This document shows positions 51,736 to 59,935 of a DNA stretch of 64,000 bases, one piece after another. Made by a program: the position numbers and the translations under genes. This stretch comes from Kushneria pakistanensis. Lineage in GTDB: Bacteria > Pseudomonadota > Gammaproteobacteria > Pseudomonadales > Halomonadaceae. The stretch covers positions 124,001 to 188,000 of the forward strand of contig NZ_BMZM01000002.1 in NCBI RefSeq assembly GCF_014652795.1, read 5' to 3'. The number at the start of each line of letters is the position of its first letter. The stretch's first letter is position 1. Below the pieces are notes generated by a model, which worked only from the letters and a program-made list of their open reading frames with translations, was not told the origin of the DNA and ran no database searches.

Positions 51736-52698
51736 CTATGAGGTCAACAGACTGGCGAAGCGCGCCATGTCGACGTTGCCACCACTGATGATGACGCCGA
51801 TACGCTTGCCCTGCAGTTCGGCCTTCATCTGCCGCGCCGCGGCAAAACCGAGACAGCCCGTCGGCTCGACCACCATCTTCATGCGCTCGGCCAGAAAGCT
51901 CATGCACTCGACAAGTTCACCGTCCGAGGCGGTCAGAATGTCGTCGACATCACGCTGAATGATCGGAAAGGTCACCTTCCCCAGATACTGGGTCTGCGCG
52001 CCATCGGCAATGGTTTTGGGTGTATCGATGTGCACGATCTGCCCTGAGCGAAACGATTGCTGCCCGTCGTTACCCGCCTCGGGCTCGACGCCATAGATCC
52101 TGCAGTCCGGCGCCATGGCTCTGGCCGCCAGCGCACAGCCCGACAGCAGACCGCCGCCGCCCAGACAAACAAAAAGGGCATCCAGCTCGTCGACATCTTC
52201 AAAAAGCTCCATGGCGGCCGTACCCTGGCCTGCCAGAACATCCGGGTGATCATAGGAAGGGATCAGGGTCATGCCATGCTTCTCGGCGAGGTCACGGCCG
52301 ATCTGCTCCCGGTCCTCGGTGTAGCGGTCATACCTCACCACGTTACCGCCATAGCCCTCGGTGGCGGCGACCTTGGCGGCTGGCGCGTCCTCGGGCATGA
52401 CGATGGTGGCCGGAATGCCCAGAATTCTGGCTGAAAGAGCAATGGCCTGAGCGTGGTTGCCGGAGGAGAACGCCACAACCCCGGCGCGCTTTTGCTCGGC
52501 ACTGAATTTCGACAGCGCGTTGAAGGCACCACGAAACTTGAAGGCGCCCACGCGCTGGAAGTTCTCGCATTTGAAAAACACCTGCGCGCCCATGGCCTCA
52601 TCGACGGTGCGTGAGGTCACCACCGGCGTGCGGTGGGCGTGGCCTTCAATGCGCTTTGAAGCGGCGACCACGTCGTCGAAGGTGGGAAGCTGATTCAT
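51736..52698 (-). CDS. L-threo-3-hydroxyaspartate ammonia-lyase (serine/threonine dehydratase fold)
   Basis: A 320-residue fold-type II PLP enzyme. KCENFQRVGAFKFRGAFNAL carries the PLP Lys near residue 54, SSGNHAQAIALSA the phosphate/substrate loop, VCLGGGGLLSGCALA the PLP phosphate-binding glycines, and GVEPEAGNDGQQSFRSG and IISGGNVD the C-terminal end. No C-terminal ACT domain, so it is not IlvA. The NDGQQS and TIADGAQTQ segments match L-threo-3-hydroxyaspartate dehydratases, which release oxaloacetate and ammonia. Serine racemase-like or threonine dehydratase activity is the alternative. AGGAG precedes the ATG at 52698. Neighbours (D-enantiomer dehydratase, RidA, YheO regulator) support the call. 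Confidence 0.85.
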   Translation of the reverse strand: MNQLPTFDDVVAASKRIEGHAHRTPVVTSRTVDEAMGAQVFFKCENFQRVGAFKFRGAFNALSKFSAEQKRAGVVAFSSGNHAQAIALSARILGIPATIVMPEDAPAAKVAATEGYGGNVVRYDRYTEDREQIGRDLAEKHGMTLIPSYDHPDVLAGQGTAAMELFEDVDELDALFVCLGGGGLLSGCALAARAMAPDCRIYGVEPEAGNDGQQSFRSGQIVHIDTPKTIADGAQTQYLGKVTFPIIQRDVDDILTASDGELVECMSFLAERMKMVVEPTGCLGFAAARQMKAELQGKRIGVIISGGNVDMARFASLLTS

Positions 52699-52803
52699 GG
52701 GATATCTCTCCTGATGTGGCCGCCAGGCCACACAAATGGGTATCTATGCTCGTCAAAGCGCATGGGCACTGCTGTCTTCCCGATCCGTGACACGCCATCG
52801 GGG

Positions 52804-53433
52804 TTACTTGGCATAGCCATAGACCGAGGCGCGGGAAACACCCAGATGGCCGGCGACAATCTCCATCGCCCGGCGCACCTCCAGAAGGCCTGCCGACTTC
52901 AACTCCCTGACCAGCACCCGTCGGTCTTCCGCCTTCAGCGCGCGCGGTGTGGTGGCCATGCTCGCGGCGAACTGATCGATACGAGCCCGGATGGCGTCAG
53001 CGCCCATCGGGTCGAGTGTCTCCTGCGCAGGCGCAGCGCCGGGCAGGTCGACGAACTGATTCAGCATGCCCTGAAAGCCCTGAAACACACTGAGATCGAT
53101 ATTCATGCACAGCGCGGCGATGTAGCGACCGCCGGAATCCTTGATGCCGATCGAGGTGCTCTTGACCTGACGGCCATCCGAGAAGCTGTTGGCGTAGTTG
53201 GCAATGATCTGCTCGACATCGGCGCTTTGAATGCGGGCCAGCCCCAGCTCGGTGGCCGGACTACCGACCTCACGCCCCGAAAGGTTGTTGTGGATGGCCA
53301 GCACAGCATGTGAGGGGTCCAGCAGGTCATGGACCACCACCTCACAAAACGGGGCGAAGGTTCTGGCAATGCCCTCCGCCGTCTGCTTGAGCTGTTCAAG
53401 CAGCAGTCGCTGCTCCGGGGTTCGCTGGGTCAT
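52804..53433 (-). CDS. YheO-like PAS/HTH transcriptional regulator
   Basis: A 209-residue regulator of the YheO/DauR family. An N-terminal YheO-like PAS domain (CEVVVHDLLDPSHAVLAIHNNLSGREVGSPATELGL, then KSTSIGIKDSGGRYIAALCMNID) is followed by a C-terminal HTH_22 region (VRELKSAGLLEVRRAMEIVAGHLGVSRASVYGYAK). The PAS domain is thought to sense a small molecule. The ATG at 53433 is listed; GTG at 53481 would add 16 residues. It is divergent from the D-hydroxyaspartate dehydratase gene and upstream of the L-enzyme and ridA, so it is the likely island regulator. Confidence 0.87.
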   Translation of the reverse strand: MTQRTPEQRLLLEQLKQTAEGIARTFAPFCEVVVHDLLDPSHAVLAIHNNLSGREVGSPATELGLARIQSADVEQIIANYANSFSDGRQVKSTSIGIKDSGGRYIAALCMNIDLSVFQGFQGMLNQFVDLPGAAPAQETLDPMGADAIRARIDQFAASMATTPRALKAEDRRVLVRELKSAGLLEVRRAMEIVAGHLGVSRASVYGYAK

Positions 53434-53474
53434 GGGAATGCTACCATCGTCGTTTTTGACAGACTGTTTAATTC

Positions 53475-53489
53475 TGGACACTATGTCAA
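53475..53489. promoter_or_regulatory. imperfect palindrome between the regulator and dthadh genes
   Basis: TGGACA and TGTCAA flank CTA, with one mismatch, in the short divergent gap. It is a candidate site for the YheO-type regulator; it would overlap the longer GTG start option of that regulator. Confidence 0.3.
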
Positions 53490-53523
53490 TGCACCTCTTC
53501 TTCTACTTTGATCGAGTACGCTC

Positions 53524-54657
53524 ATGACGACCCTGAATGCTCTTGAGACACCCGCCGCACTGATTGACACCCAACGCCTGCAGCGCAATATCGAGCGCAT
53601 GCAGGCACGCATGGACACGCTCGGCGTGCGCTTTCGTCCGCACGTCAAGACCGCCAAATGCCCAAACGTAACGCAGGCGCAGATCGCCGCCGGTGCCCGC
53701 GGTATTACGGTGTCGACCCTCAAGGAAGCCGAGCAGTTTTTTGAATCCGGCATCACCGACATTCTGTATGCCGTGGGCATCTCAATCGACAAGCTCCCGC
53801 GCGCGCTCGCGCTGCTGGAGAAGGGCTGCGATTTGAAGCTCATCGTGGATAATATCGATACCGCCCGCGCTATCGGTGAGTTCGGGAAGGCCCACGATGC
53901 CACCTTCGAGGTATGGATCGAGATTGACACCGACGGGCATCGCAGCGGCATCAAGCCTGACGACGAGGCCCTTCTGGAGATCGCCCGCGAGCTTCAGGAC
54001 AGCGGCATGACCATGGGCGGCATCATGACCCACGCCGGCTCCAGCTATGACTACCACACCCCGGAGGCCCTGCGCGAGATTGCCGAGCAGGAGCGTGCCG
54101 GCGCCGTCAGGGCAGCGCAGAGGCTGCGCGAGGCCGGGCTTCCCTGCCCGGTGGTCAGCGTGGGCTCCACCCCCACGGCCCTGAGTGCCGAACATCTTGA
54201 CGGCGTGACAGAGGTGCGTGCCGGCGTGTATGCGCTGTTTGATCTGGTCATGCACAACGTGGGCGTATGCGCACTCGATGACATCGCGCTGAGCGTGCTC
54301 ACCACCGTGATCGGTCATCAGGAAGAAAAGGGCTGGGCTGTCGTCGATGCCGGCTGGATGGCGATGAGTCGTGATCGCGGCACGCAGAAGCAGACGCATG
54401 ATTTCGGTTTCGGTCAGGTATGTACCGAAGACGGCACGGTGCTTGAGGGCTACATCCTGAGCGGTGCCAACCAGGAACACGGCATCCTGTCTCACGTTGG
54501 CGAGACCGATCACGATATCAGGAATCGTTTTCCCATCGGCACGCGTCTGCGTATTCTGCCCAACCACGCGTGTGCCACCGGGGCACAGCATCCGCATTAC
54601 GCCGCTCTGACGTCCGACGAAAGCGTCGATATCTGGCCGCGTTTTTACGGCTGGTAA
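53524..54657 (+). CDS. D-threo-3-hydroxyaspartate dehydratase
   Basis: A 377-residue fold-type III PLP enzyme (alanine racemase N-terminal barrel plus D-serine-dehydratase-like C-terminal domain). LETPAALIDTQRLQRNI, RPHVKTAK with PLP Lys near residue 42, GITVSTLKEAEQFF, EIDTDGHRSG, THAGSSYDYHTPEAL, VSVGSTPTAL and TEVRAGVYALFDLVM are present. The metal-binding His and Cys are in LPNHACATGAQ. The whole pattern follows the Delftia D-threo-3-hydroxyaspartate dehydratase, which yields oxaloacetate and ammonia; D-serine dehydratase or 3-hydroxyaspartate aldolase are relatives. It is followed 32 bases later by an asparaginase gene. Confidence 0.88.
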   Translation: MTTLNALETPAALIDTQRLQRNIERMQARMDTLGVRFRPHVKTAKCPNVTQAQIAAGARGITVSTLKEAEQFFESGITDILYAVGISIDKLPRALALLEKGCDLKLIVDNIDTARAIGEFGKAHDATFEVWIEIDTDGHRSGIKPDDEALLEIARELQDSGMTMGGIMTHAGSSYDYHTPEALREIAEQERAGAVRAAQRLREAGLPCPVVSVGSTPTALSAEHLDGVTEVRAGVYALFDLVMHNVGVCALDDIALSVLTTVIGHQEEKGWAVVDAGWMAMSRDRGTQKQTHDFGFGQVCTEDGTVLEGYILSGANQEHGILSHVGETDHDIRNRFPIGTRLRILPNHACATGAQHPHYAALTSDESVDIWPRFYGW

Positions 54658-54689
54658 TGTTTATGACCAGCAATCAGGGAGCAGCTTTC

Positions 54690-55661
54690 ATGACACACCC
54701 CCCATCGACAGGATCACGTCGCCTTGTCGTGCTCGGCACCGGCGGCACCATTGCCGGCTCTTCCTCCGAGATCGGCGCCAATCTTGGCTATACCTCAGGA
54801 ACGGTCGCAGTCGAAGACCTGCTTGGCGGTATAGAGGCGCCGAATGGCGTGACCCTGCAGGCCGAGCAGATCGCCCAGCTCGACAGCAAGGACATGGATG
54901 TCGCGACCTGGTGTGCCCTGCGCAAGCGCTGCGACTACTGGCTGGGCCAGGAGGACATCGCAGGCGTGGTCATCACCCACGGTACGGATACGATCGAGGA
55001 GACAGCATTTTTGCTGCACTCGGTGCTGCCTTCAACCAAACCCGTGGTGCTGACCTGCGCCATGCGCCCGGCCACTGCCCGCATGCCGGACGGCCCGCAG
55101 AATCTGCGTGACGCGCTGGCCGTGGCGGCAACGCCTGAGGCTACGGGCGTCACGGTGGTCTGCGCCGGGGAGATCCACGGCGCGCTCGACGTGCGCAAGG
55201 ACCACCCCTATCGGCTGAATGCGTTTTCCTCAGGCGACAGCGGCCCCATCGGTTACGTGGAGGAAGGAACCGTCCGCCAGCTGCGCCCCTGGCCGCGCCC
55301 GGAGAACAGCGATCAGAACACCCTGCCGGAGGCCGAGCACTGGCCCCGCGTCGAGATCGTGCTCAGTCATGCCGGTGCCAGCGGCACGTTGATTGATACG
55401 CTGGTGCGGGAACGCCAGAGCGGCGCCGCCGACCCGGTCGCAGGCATTGTGCTGGGCGCGACCGGTAACGCCAGTCTGCATCGCCATCTCGAGCAGGCCG
55501 CCCATCGGGCTCGCGAGAGTGGTATCGAGGTGCGCGTGGCCGCGCGCTGTAACGAAGGTCGGCTGCTGCCCACGCCTGATGCCCCCTTCCCGATCATGAC
55601 GGCACTGTCACCGGTGAAGGCGAGGGTCGATCTGCTATTGAAACTTTGCAGAGCGATATGA
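54690..55661 (+). CDS. cytoplasmic asparaginase
   Basis: A 323-residue asparaginase/glutaminase family enzyme without signal peptide. VVLGTGGTIAGSSSEIGANLGYTSG holds the first Thr near residue 19, and VITHGTDTIEETAFLLH the second near 98; TCAMRPATARMPDGPQNLRDAL and VCAGEIHGALDVRKDHPYRLNAFSSGD complete the domain. Sequence style differs from the periplasmic enzyme at 48494-49567, so it is not a recent duplicate. GGGAG at 54677-54681 fixes the ATG at 54690. It is in an operon with the D-hydroxyaspartate dehydratase and would give internal aspartate. Confidence 0.9.
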   Translation: MTHPPSTGSRRLVVLGTGGTIAGSSSEIGANLGYTSGTVAVEDLLGGIEAPNGVTLQAEQIAQLDSKDMDVATWCALRKRCDYWLGQEDIAGVVITHGTDTIEETAFLLHSVLPSTKPVVLTCAMRPATARMPDGPQNLRDALAVAATPEATGVTVVCAGEIHGALDVRKDHPYRLNAFSSGDSGPIGYVEEGTVRQLRPWPRPENSDQNTLPEAEHWPRVEIVLSHAGASGTLIDTLVRERQSGAADPVAGIVLGATGNASLHRHLEQAAHRARESGIEVRVAARCNEGRLLPTPDAPFPIMTALSPVKARVDLLLKLCRAI

Positions 55662-55833
55662 AATATCGTGGATAAGCAAGAAAGGCTGCTGGGCCCATGA
55701 GCCTCGGAAGAGCTGTCATGACATGAGGGCGGTCGCAGCCCGGTTTGTTCAGGCTTGCGTCACAATAAAAATGACTGCATTGGCACTCAGGTCATATCAA
55801 AAAAATTATTGATACAAAACATGAAAAGGACAA

Positions 55834-55858
55834 CGCCACCAATATAAAAGTGGTGGCG
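55834..55858 (-). terminator. terminator-like hairpin after yqhD
   Basis: CGCCACCA at 55834-55841 pairs with TGGTGGCG at 55851-55858. On the minus strand TTGTCCTTTTC follows. It is 34 bases past the yqhD stop. Confidence 0.6.
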
Positions 55859-55891
55859 CTGCTCCAAAAGCGTTTATCGCTGCTTTTACGA

Positions 55892-57085
55892 TTACGATTC
55901 TAATTCAAGGGCTTTCTCAAAAATGGCTCTTGAAACATCCAGTGTTTGATCACCACGCTCAGAGATTGCAGTACATTCATGCGTTTCAAGCTGGCTAATC
56001 AAAAAGTCGATGTCAGAAGAAGACACATTGATATCGTTCAGAGTTACCGGCATACCAAGCGATTTGAAGAAAGCAGCCGTTTTTGAAATGGCTGCATCTA
56101 TTTTTTCTTCGTCGGAGCCATCCGTAATTGACCAGACGTTTTCAGCATACTGAACAAGTTTATCAAATTTCTGTTCTTTCCTTACCGTCATGACCGCCGG
56201 CAGGATAGCGGACAGCGTCTTTGCATGATCCGTATCGTTGAGCACTGTAAGTTCGTGGCCTAAAGCATGCGTAGACCAGTCACCGGGTACACCGGTGGAC
56301 AGTATGCCGTTCCAGGCCAGGGTAGCTGTCCACATATAATTGGCCCTGAGGGTATAGTCGTGTAAATCTTCCTTGACGACATCAGGCCCAATTTTAATAA
56401 GAGTCTTCATCAGGCTTTCAGCAAATCCGTCCTGAACCATACCGCCGACTGGAAAGGTCAGGTACTGCTCGATGATATGGACAAAAGAGTCTGTAACACC
56501 GTTGGCCAGTTGTTTACTGGGAAGTGTATAGGTCATCTCCGGATCCAGTACCGAAAAAGTCGGATAAACCTGAAGACTGCTAAAACCGACCTTGGCTTTT
56601 TTCTCCTTGAACGTGATCACTGAGATGCTGTTCATTTCTGAAGCTGTAGCAGGTAGTGTCAGAATGGTTCCAAGGGGAAGGGCAGCCTTGACAGGCTCGC
56701 CTGTTCCAACGCCGTCGCCAAATATATTGGTCGGGTCCCCTTCAAATTTCGCTGCAGCAGCAATGAATTTGGAACCATCAATAACTGAACCGCCACCAAT
56801 GGCAAGAATAAAATCGAACTGTTCTTTTTTAATCAGCTCAACTGCCTGCATGCAGGTTTCAAAAGTGGGGTTGGCTTCGATACCACCGAACTCACCCAGA
56901 TCATAATCTGTCAATGCTTCACGTACGCGATCCAGTACACCTGAGCGTTTAACACTTCCACCTCCATAAGTGATCAGAACTTTCCTGTCACGCGGAATCA
57001 AGGTAGATAATGATTCAATCTGATTTTTGCCGAATACGATTTTAGTAGGATTTTGAAACGTAAAATTGGCTATTTCCTGCTGCAT
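55892..57085 (-). CDS. yqhD: NADPH-dependent aldehyde reductase/alcohol dehydrogenase YqhD
   Basis: A 397-residue iron/zinc-containing group III alcohol dehydrogenase, closely patterned on E. coli YqhD (387). FQNPTKIVFGKNQIESL, VLITYGGGSVKRSGVLD, AIGGGSVIDGSKFIAAA, LTLPATASEMNS and metal ligands in DSFVHIIEQY and HALGHELTVLNDTDHAKTL are present. It reduces short reactive aldehydes (butanal, acrolein, glyoxal) with NADPH. GGGAAG lies before the ATG at 57085. The gene is more AT-rich than its neighbours and is divergent from a YqhC-like regulator, as in E. coli, suggesting the pair moved together. Confidence 0.92.
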   Translation of the reverse strand: MQQEIANFTFQNPTKIVFGKNQIESLSTLIPRDRKVLITYGGGSVKRSGVLDRVREALTDYDLGEFGGIEANPTFETCMQAVELIKKEQFDFILAIGGGSVIDGSKFIAAAAKFEGDPTNIFGDGVGTGEPVKAALPLGTILTLPATASEMNSISVITFKEKKAKVGFSSLQVYPTFSVLDPEMTYTLPSKQLANGVTDSFVHIIEQYLTFPVGGMVQDGFAESLMKTLIKIGPDVVKEDLHDYTLRANYMWTATLAWNGILSTGVPGDWSTHALGHELTVLNDTDHAKTLSAILPAVMTVRKEQKFDKLVQYAENVWSITDGSDEEKIDAAISKTAAFFKSLGMPVTLNDINVSSSDIDFLISQLETHECTAISERGDQTLDVSRAIFEKALELES

Positions 57086-57398
57086 GATCAGCTTCCCTGG
57101 TGATGAATGTATGCTCGACATATAACAAACAGACTCGGTTAATGCTCTGATATAGCAATCATGGCCCTGTAGGCAGCAATCAATACGTAATCATTAAATA
57201 AGTCTTTTTGCATCGAGATCACTTTTAACAACAGTGACTAATCTCCATTATAGGTTGGCAGGGCATCAGTAACGATGAACCAATCTCCGCTTTTTTTGCT
57301 TATTCCTCCGGGTGAACGGACAAGGCAACCATTAATCGTCATATCTTGTCATAATTGTACGATTGGCATGACTTGACGGATTTTTACAGGAGATCCTC
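57086..57398. other. 313-base AT-rich divergent promoter region of yqhD/yqhC
   Basis: No gene. It holds the divergent promoters. GTCATA occurs twice ten bases apart (57338-57343, 57348-57353), one helical turn, a layout typical of AraC-family half-sites and a candidate YqhC site. A T-rich stretch lies near 57290. Confidence 0.5.
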
Positions 57399-58295
57399 TT
57401 GGCTATATCGCCCTGCTTCCACCCATCGCTGACTGACAGTATCGCGGCTCTGATCAGGGGAGATGGCCCTACCCAAACGCTTCTACCTGGCGTATCACTG
57501 CATTGTTTGAGTCATTTACAAAAGCGCACGCCGCTGCTTTATGAACCCAGCCTTATTTTTATCGCTCAGGGAAAAAAGATATGTTATCTGGGCGATCGCG
57601 AAATTCGCTACGTTCCAGGCCAGTACCTCGTACAAACACTGTCATTGCCCTTTGAATGCGAAACCCATGGCTCACGCGAAGCGCCAATGCTTTGCATTTC
57701 AATAAAGCTGGATCCAGTGCTATTGAATGAGATGGTGATGAGCATGGGCGAGATTGACGCACCCTTCCCTCTGCCTAAACCCATGGCGTCGGTGGCAATG
57801 ACGGATAGCATGCAGATGGCCGTTGTACGATTGGTCAACGCGCTTGATGACCCCAAAGAGTGTGCAACCATGGGTGCTGCGCGCATCCGCGAGGTCATCT
57901 TTGAAGCGTTAAAAGGAGATCAGGGACCAGCATTACGAGCATTGGTTAACGGCCAGGGACACTATTCACGCATCGTACAGGTGCTCTCAAAACTTCAGGT
58001 GAGTTTTGCCGAGGATTTTAGCGTTGGGCAACTTGCCCAGCAGGCCAATATGAGTATTTCGACGTTTCACCACTATTTTAAACAGGTAACACGAACATCC
58101 CCTGCTCAATACCTGAAAAAAATGCGCCTGATCAAGGCACAGCAGCTTCTTGTACAGCAGAACCATAATGTCAGTCAGGCCGCATTAGCCGTAGGTTATC
58201 GAAGCGTGGCGCAATTTAGCCGCGACTATAAACGTTACTATGGCGACTCCCCGCTGCAAAATCGCCGCCAGGAGCAAATACTGCAGAAACAATAG
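57399..58295 (+). CDS. yqhC: AraC family transcriptional regulator, YqhC-like
   Basis: A 298-residue AraC/XylS regulator with an AraC_N cupin domain (TLLPGVSLHCLSHLQKRTPLLYEPSLIFIAQGKKICYLGDREIRY) and two C-terminal helix-turn-helices (FSVGQLAQQANMSISTFHHYFKQVTRTSPAQYLKKMRL; VSQAALAVGYRSVAQFSRDYKRYYG). This architecture is YqhC, the aldehyde-responsive activator of yqhD. The start is TTG at 57399, with AGGAG at 57388-57392, six bases upstream. Codon use is AT-leaning, like yqhD. It controls the divergent yqhD by family analogy. Confidence 0.88.
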   Translation: MAISPCFHPSLTDSIAALIRGDGPTQTLLPGVSLHCLSHLQKRTPLLYEPSLIFIAQGKKICYLGDREIRYVPGQYLVQTLSLPFECETHGSREAPMLCISIKLDPVLLNEMVMSMGEIDAPFPLPKPMASVAMTDSMQMAVVRLVNALDDPKECATMGAARIREVIFEALKGDQGPALRALVNGQGHYSRIVQVLSKLQVSFAEDFSVGQLAQQANMSISTFHHYFKQVTRTSPAQYLKKMRLIKAQQLLVQQNHNVSQAALAVGYRSVAQFSRDYKRYYGDSPLQNRRQEQILQKQ

Positions 58296-58452
58296 TCACC
58301 GGATAATGTTCTTTTTAAATCCTGTTGACGCTATTTAAATAAAACATGGCTTTTATCTTGAGCGTATTGGCTTCTGTCTTAAATGGCGGCAATGTCACCG
58401 GTGAAGGCTCGAATCGCTCTGGCGCTTGAGCTGTGTCACGGCTGATATCGAC

Positions 58453-58478
58453 AGGCGCCGCTGATCAGCACGGCGCCT
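58453..58478 (-). terminator. GC-rich hairpin after the lactonase-like gene
   Basis: AGGCGCCG at 58453-58460 pairs with CGGCGCCT at 58471-58478, 13 bases beyond the stop on the minus strand. No T run follows, so termination is uncertain. Confidence 0.4.
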
Positions 58479-58490
58479 TCTCAATATCGA

Positions 58491-59810
58491 TCAGCCATTG
58501 ACGGCATTGAAGACAAAATCGACCGGCACCGGCGAGCCGATCGTCTGCACCGGGCCTTCCAGCTTGCCGTTGTCGGCCTGAATGCGAAACACGTTGATGG
58601 TATCGCTGTTCTGATTGCCCACGTAGAGAAAGCGCCCCGCGGGGTCCAGGTTCATGCCGCGCGGAATCTCGCCGCCGCTGGCGACCCAGCCGGTATTGGT
58701 CAGGTGCCCGCTCTGCGTGTTTACCTCGAACATGGCGATGCTGTTCATGCCCCGATTGGTGGCATAGAGAAAGCGCCCCTGCGGATGGATGCGAAGCTCG
58801 GCGGTGGTATTGCTGCCGCCAGGCACTTCCCCCGGGTTGTCGGGGTTGAACACCGGTCGGCCAAATTCGCTGTCGGCCGGCAGGGTCGACAGCGCCTGAA
58901 CATGGATGAAACTGCCGCGCTCGGGATAAAAGTCAAAGACATCCACCGTTGAAGAGAGCTCGTTGAGCACGTAGGCGAATGGCTTTTGCGGATGAAAGAC
59001 CATGTGCCGACAGCCGCTGCCCGAGGCCACGTTGGCATAGGGCACCGGCCCGGGCGAGAGCCTGCCGCTGTCCATGTCCAGCGTGAACGCCAGCAACCGG
59101 TCCGCACCCAGATCAAGGCCGAAAACGTGATGGCCACCCGGCCCCGTGATCATCATGTGGGCATGCGCGCCCTCCTGACGCACACCGTCCGGGCCCAGCC
59201 CGTTGGGCGGTGACTCGACCAGATCGCTCATTTCCCCGATCTCGCCATTTTCCCCCAGCGGAAAGACCGAGAAGCTGCCGGTGCCGTAGTTGGACGCAAA
59301 CAGATAGCGCCCGGAGGGATGTACCGAGCAGTGACAGGTCCAGGTGCCCTGCGTGGGTCGGGTATTGATAAAGGCAAGTTCGCCGCTGGACGGATCGATC
59401 CGGTAGGCGCTCACTTGCCCCTGCGGTTTGCCGGCCGCATCCGGGCCGAGCTCGTTGACGCTGTAGAGATAGCGACGATTCGGTGACAGGGCCAGAAAGG
59501 AGGGGTTTTCCGCCGCCATGACCTGTACCTGAGTGAGCCCACCCTGCTCAGAGTCCATGCGAAACACGTAGATTCCCCGGGCCTGACTGGGGGCCACACC
59601 CCCGGGCGCGGTATTGGGCCCGGTATAGGTACCGACATAGACATACTGCGCGCTACTGCCGCTGCTCTGACCAGAGGCAGCAAAGGCATCCGATAGGGAA
59701 AGTACCGGGGACAGCGCCATCATGCCGGCCGCGACCCCCATGCCCTTGAGAAGTCGACGACGAATCTCATCGATCAATGCATTGTCTGTATCGCCTGGTT
59801 GCTGATCCAT
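58491..59810 (-). CDS. Tat-exported lactonase family protein (seven-bladed beta-propeller)
   Basis: A 439-residue protein of the lactonase/6-phosphogluconolactonase-like propeller family (PF10282 type). A twin-arginine signal (EIRRRLLKGMGVAAGMMALSP ... DAFA) precedes VYVGTYTGPNTAPGGVAPSQARGIYVF. The repeated blade pattern includes NPSFLALSPNRRYLYSVNE, TCHCSVHPSGRYLFASNYG, GAHAHMMITGPGGHHVFGLDLGADR, RHMVFHPQKPFAYVLNEL and LRIHPQGRFLYATNRG. It would fold in the cytoplasm and act in the periplasm. A sugar lactone is a possible substrate; the galactose oxidation genes 15 kb away lack an obvious lactonase. The ATG at 59810 with AGGGG upstream is chosen. Confidence 0.87.
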   Translation of the reverse strand: MDQQPGDTDNALIDEIRRRLLKGMGVAAGMMALSPVLSLSDAFAASGQSSGSSAQYVYVGTYTGPNTAPGGVAPSQARGIYVFRMDSEQGGLTQVQVMAAENPSFLALSPNRRYLYSVNELGPDAAGKPQGQVSAYRIDPSSGELAFINTRPTQGTWTCHCSVHPSGRYLFASNYGTGSFSVFPLGENGEIGEMSDLVESPPNGLGPDGVRQEGAHAHMMITGPGGHHVFGLDLGADRLLAFTLDMDSGRLSPGPVPYANVASGSGCRHMVFHPQKPFAYVLNELSSTVDVFDFYPERGSFIHVQALSTLPADSEFGRPVFNPDNPGEVPGGSNTTAELRIHPQGRFLYATNRGMNSIAMFEVNTQSGHLTNTGWVASGGEIPRGMNLDPAGRFLYVGNQNSDTINVFRIQADNGKLEGPVQTIGSPVPVDFVFNAVNG

Positions 59811-59935
59811 GCCATGCCCCTTCAGGAGAAAGAAAGCAAAAGCATTGGCTTTCCCCGTCAGGTCGACAATCCAGACCTTGGTAGAGATTCCTGAACTTGC
59901 GCAAGGGAGTGTCATCTCCCGGTCCATGCCTTTGA

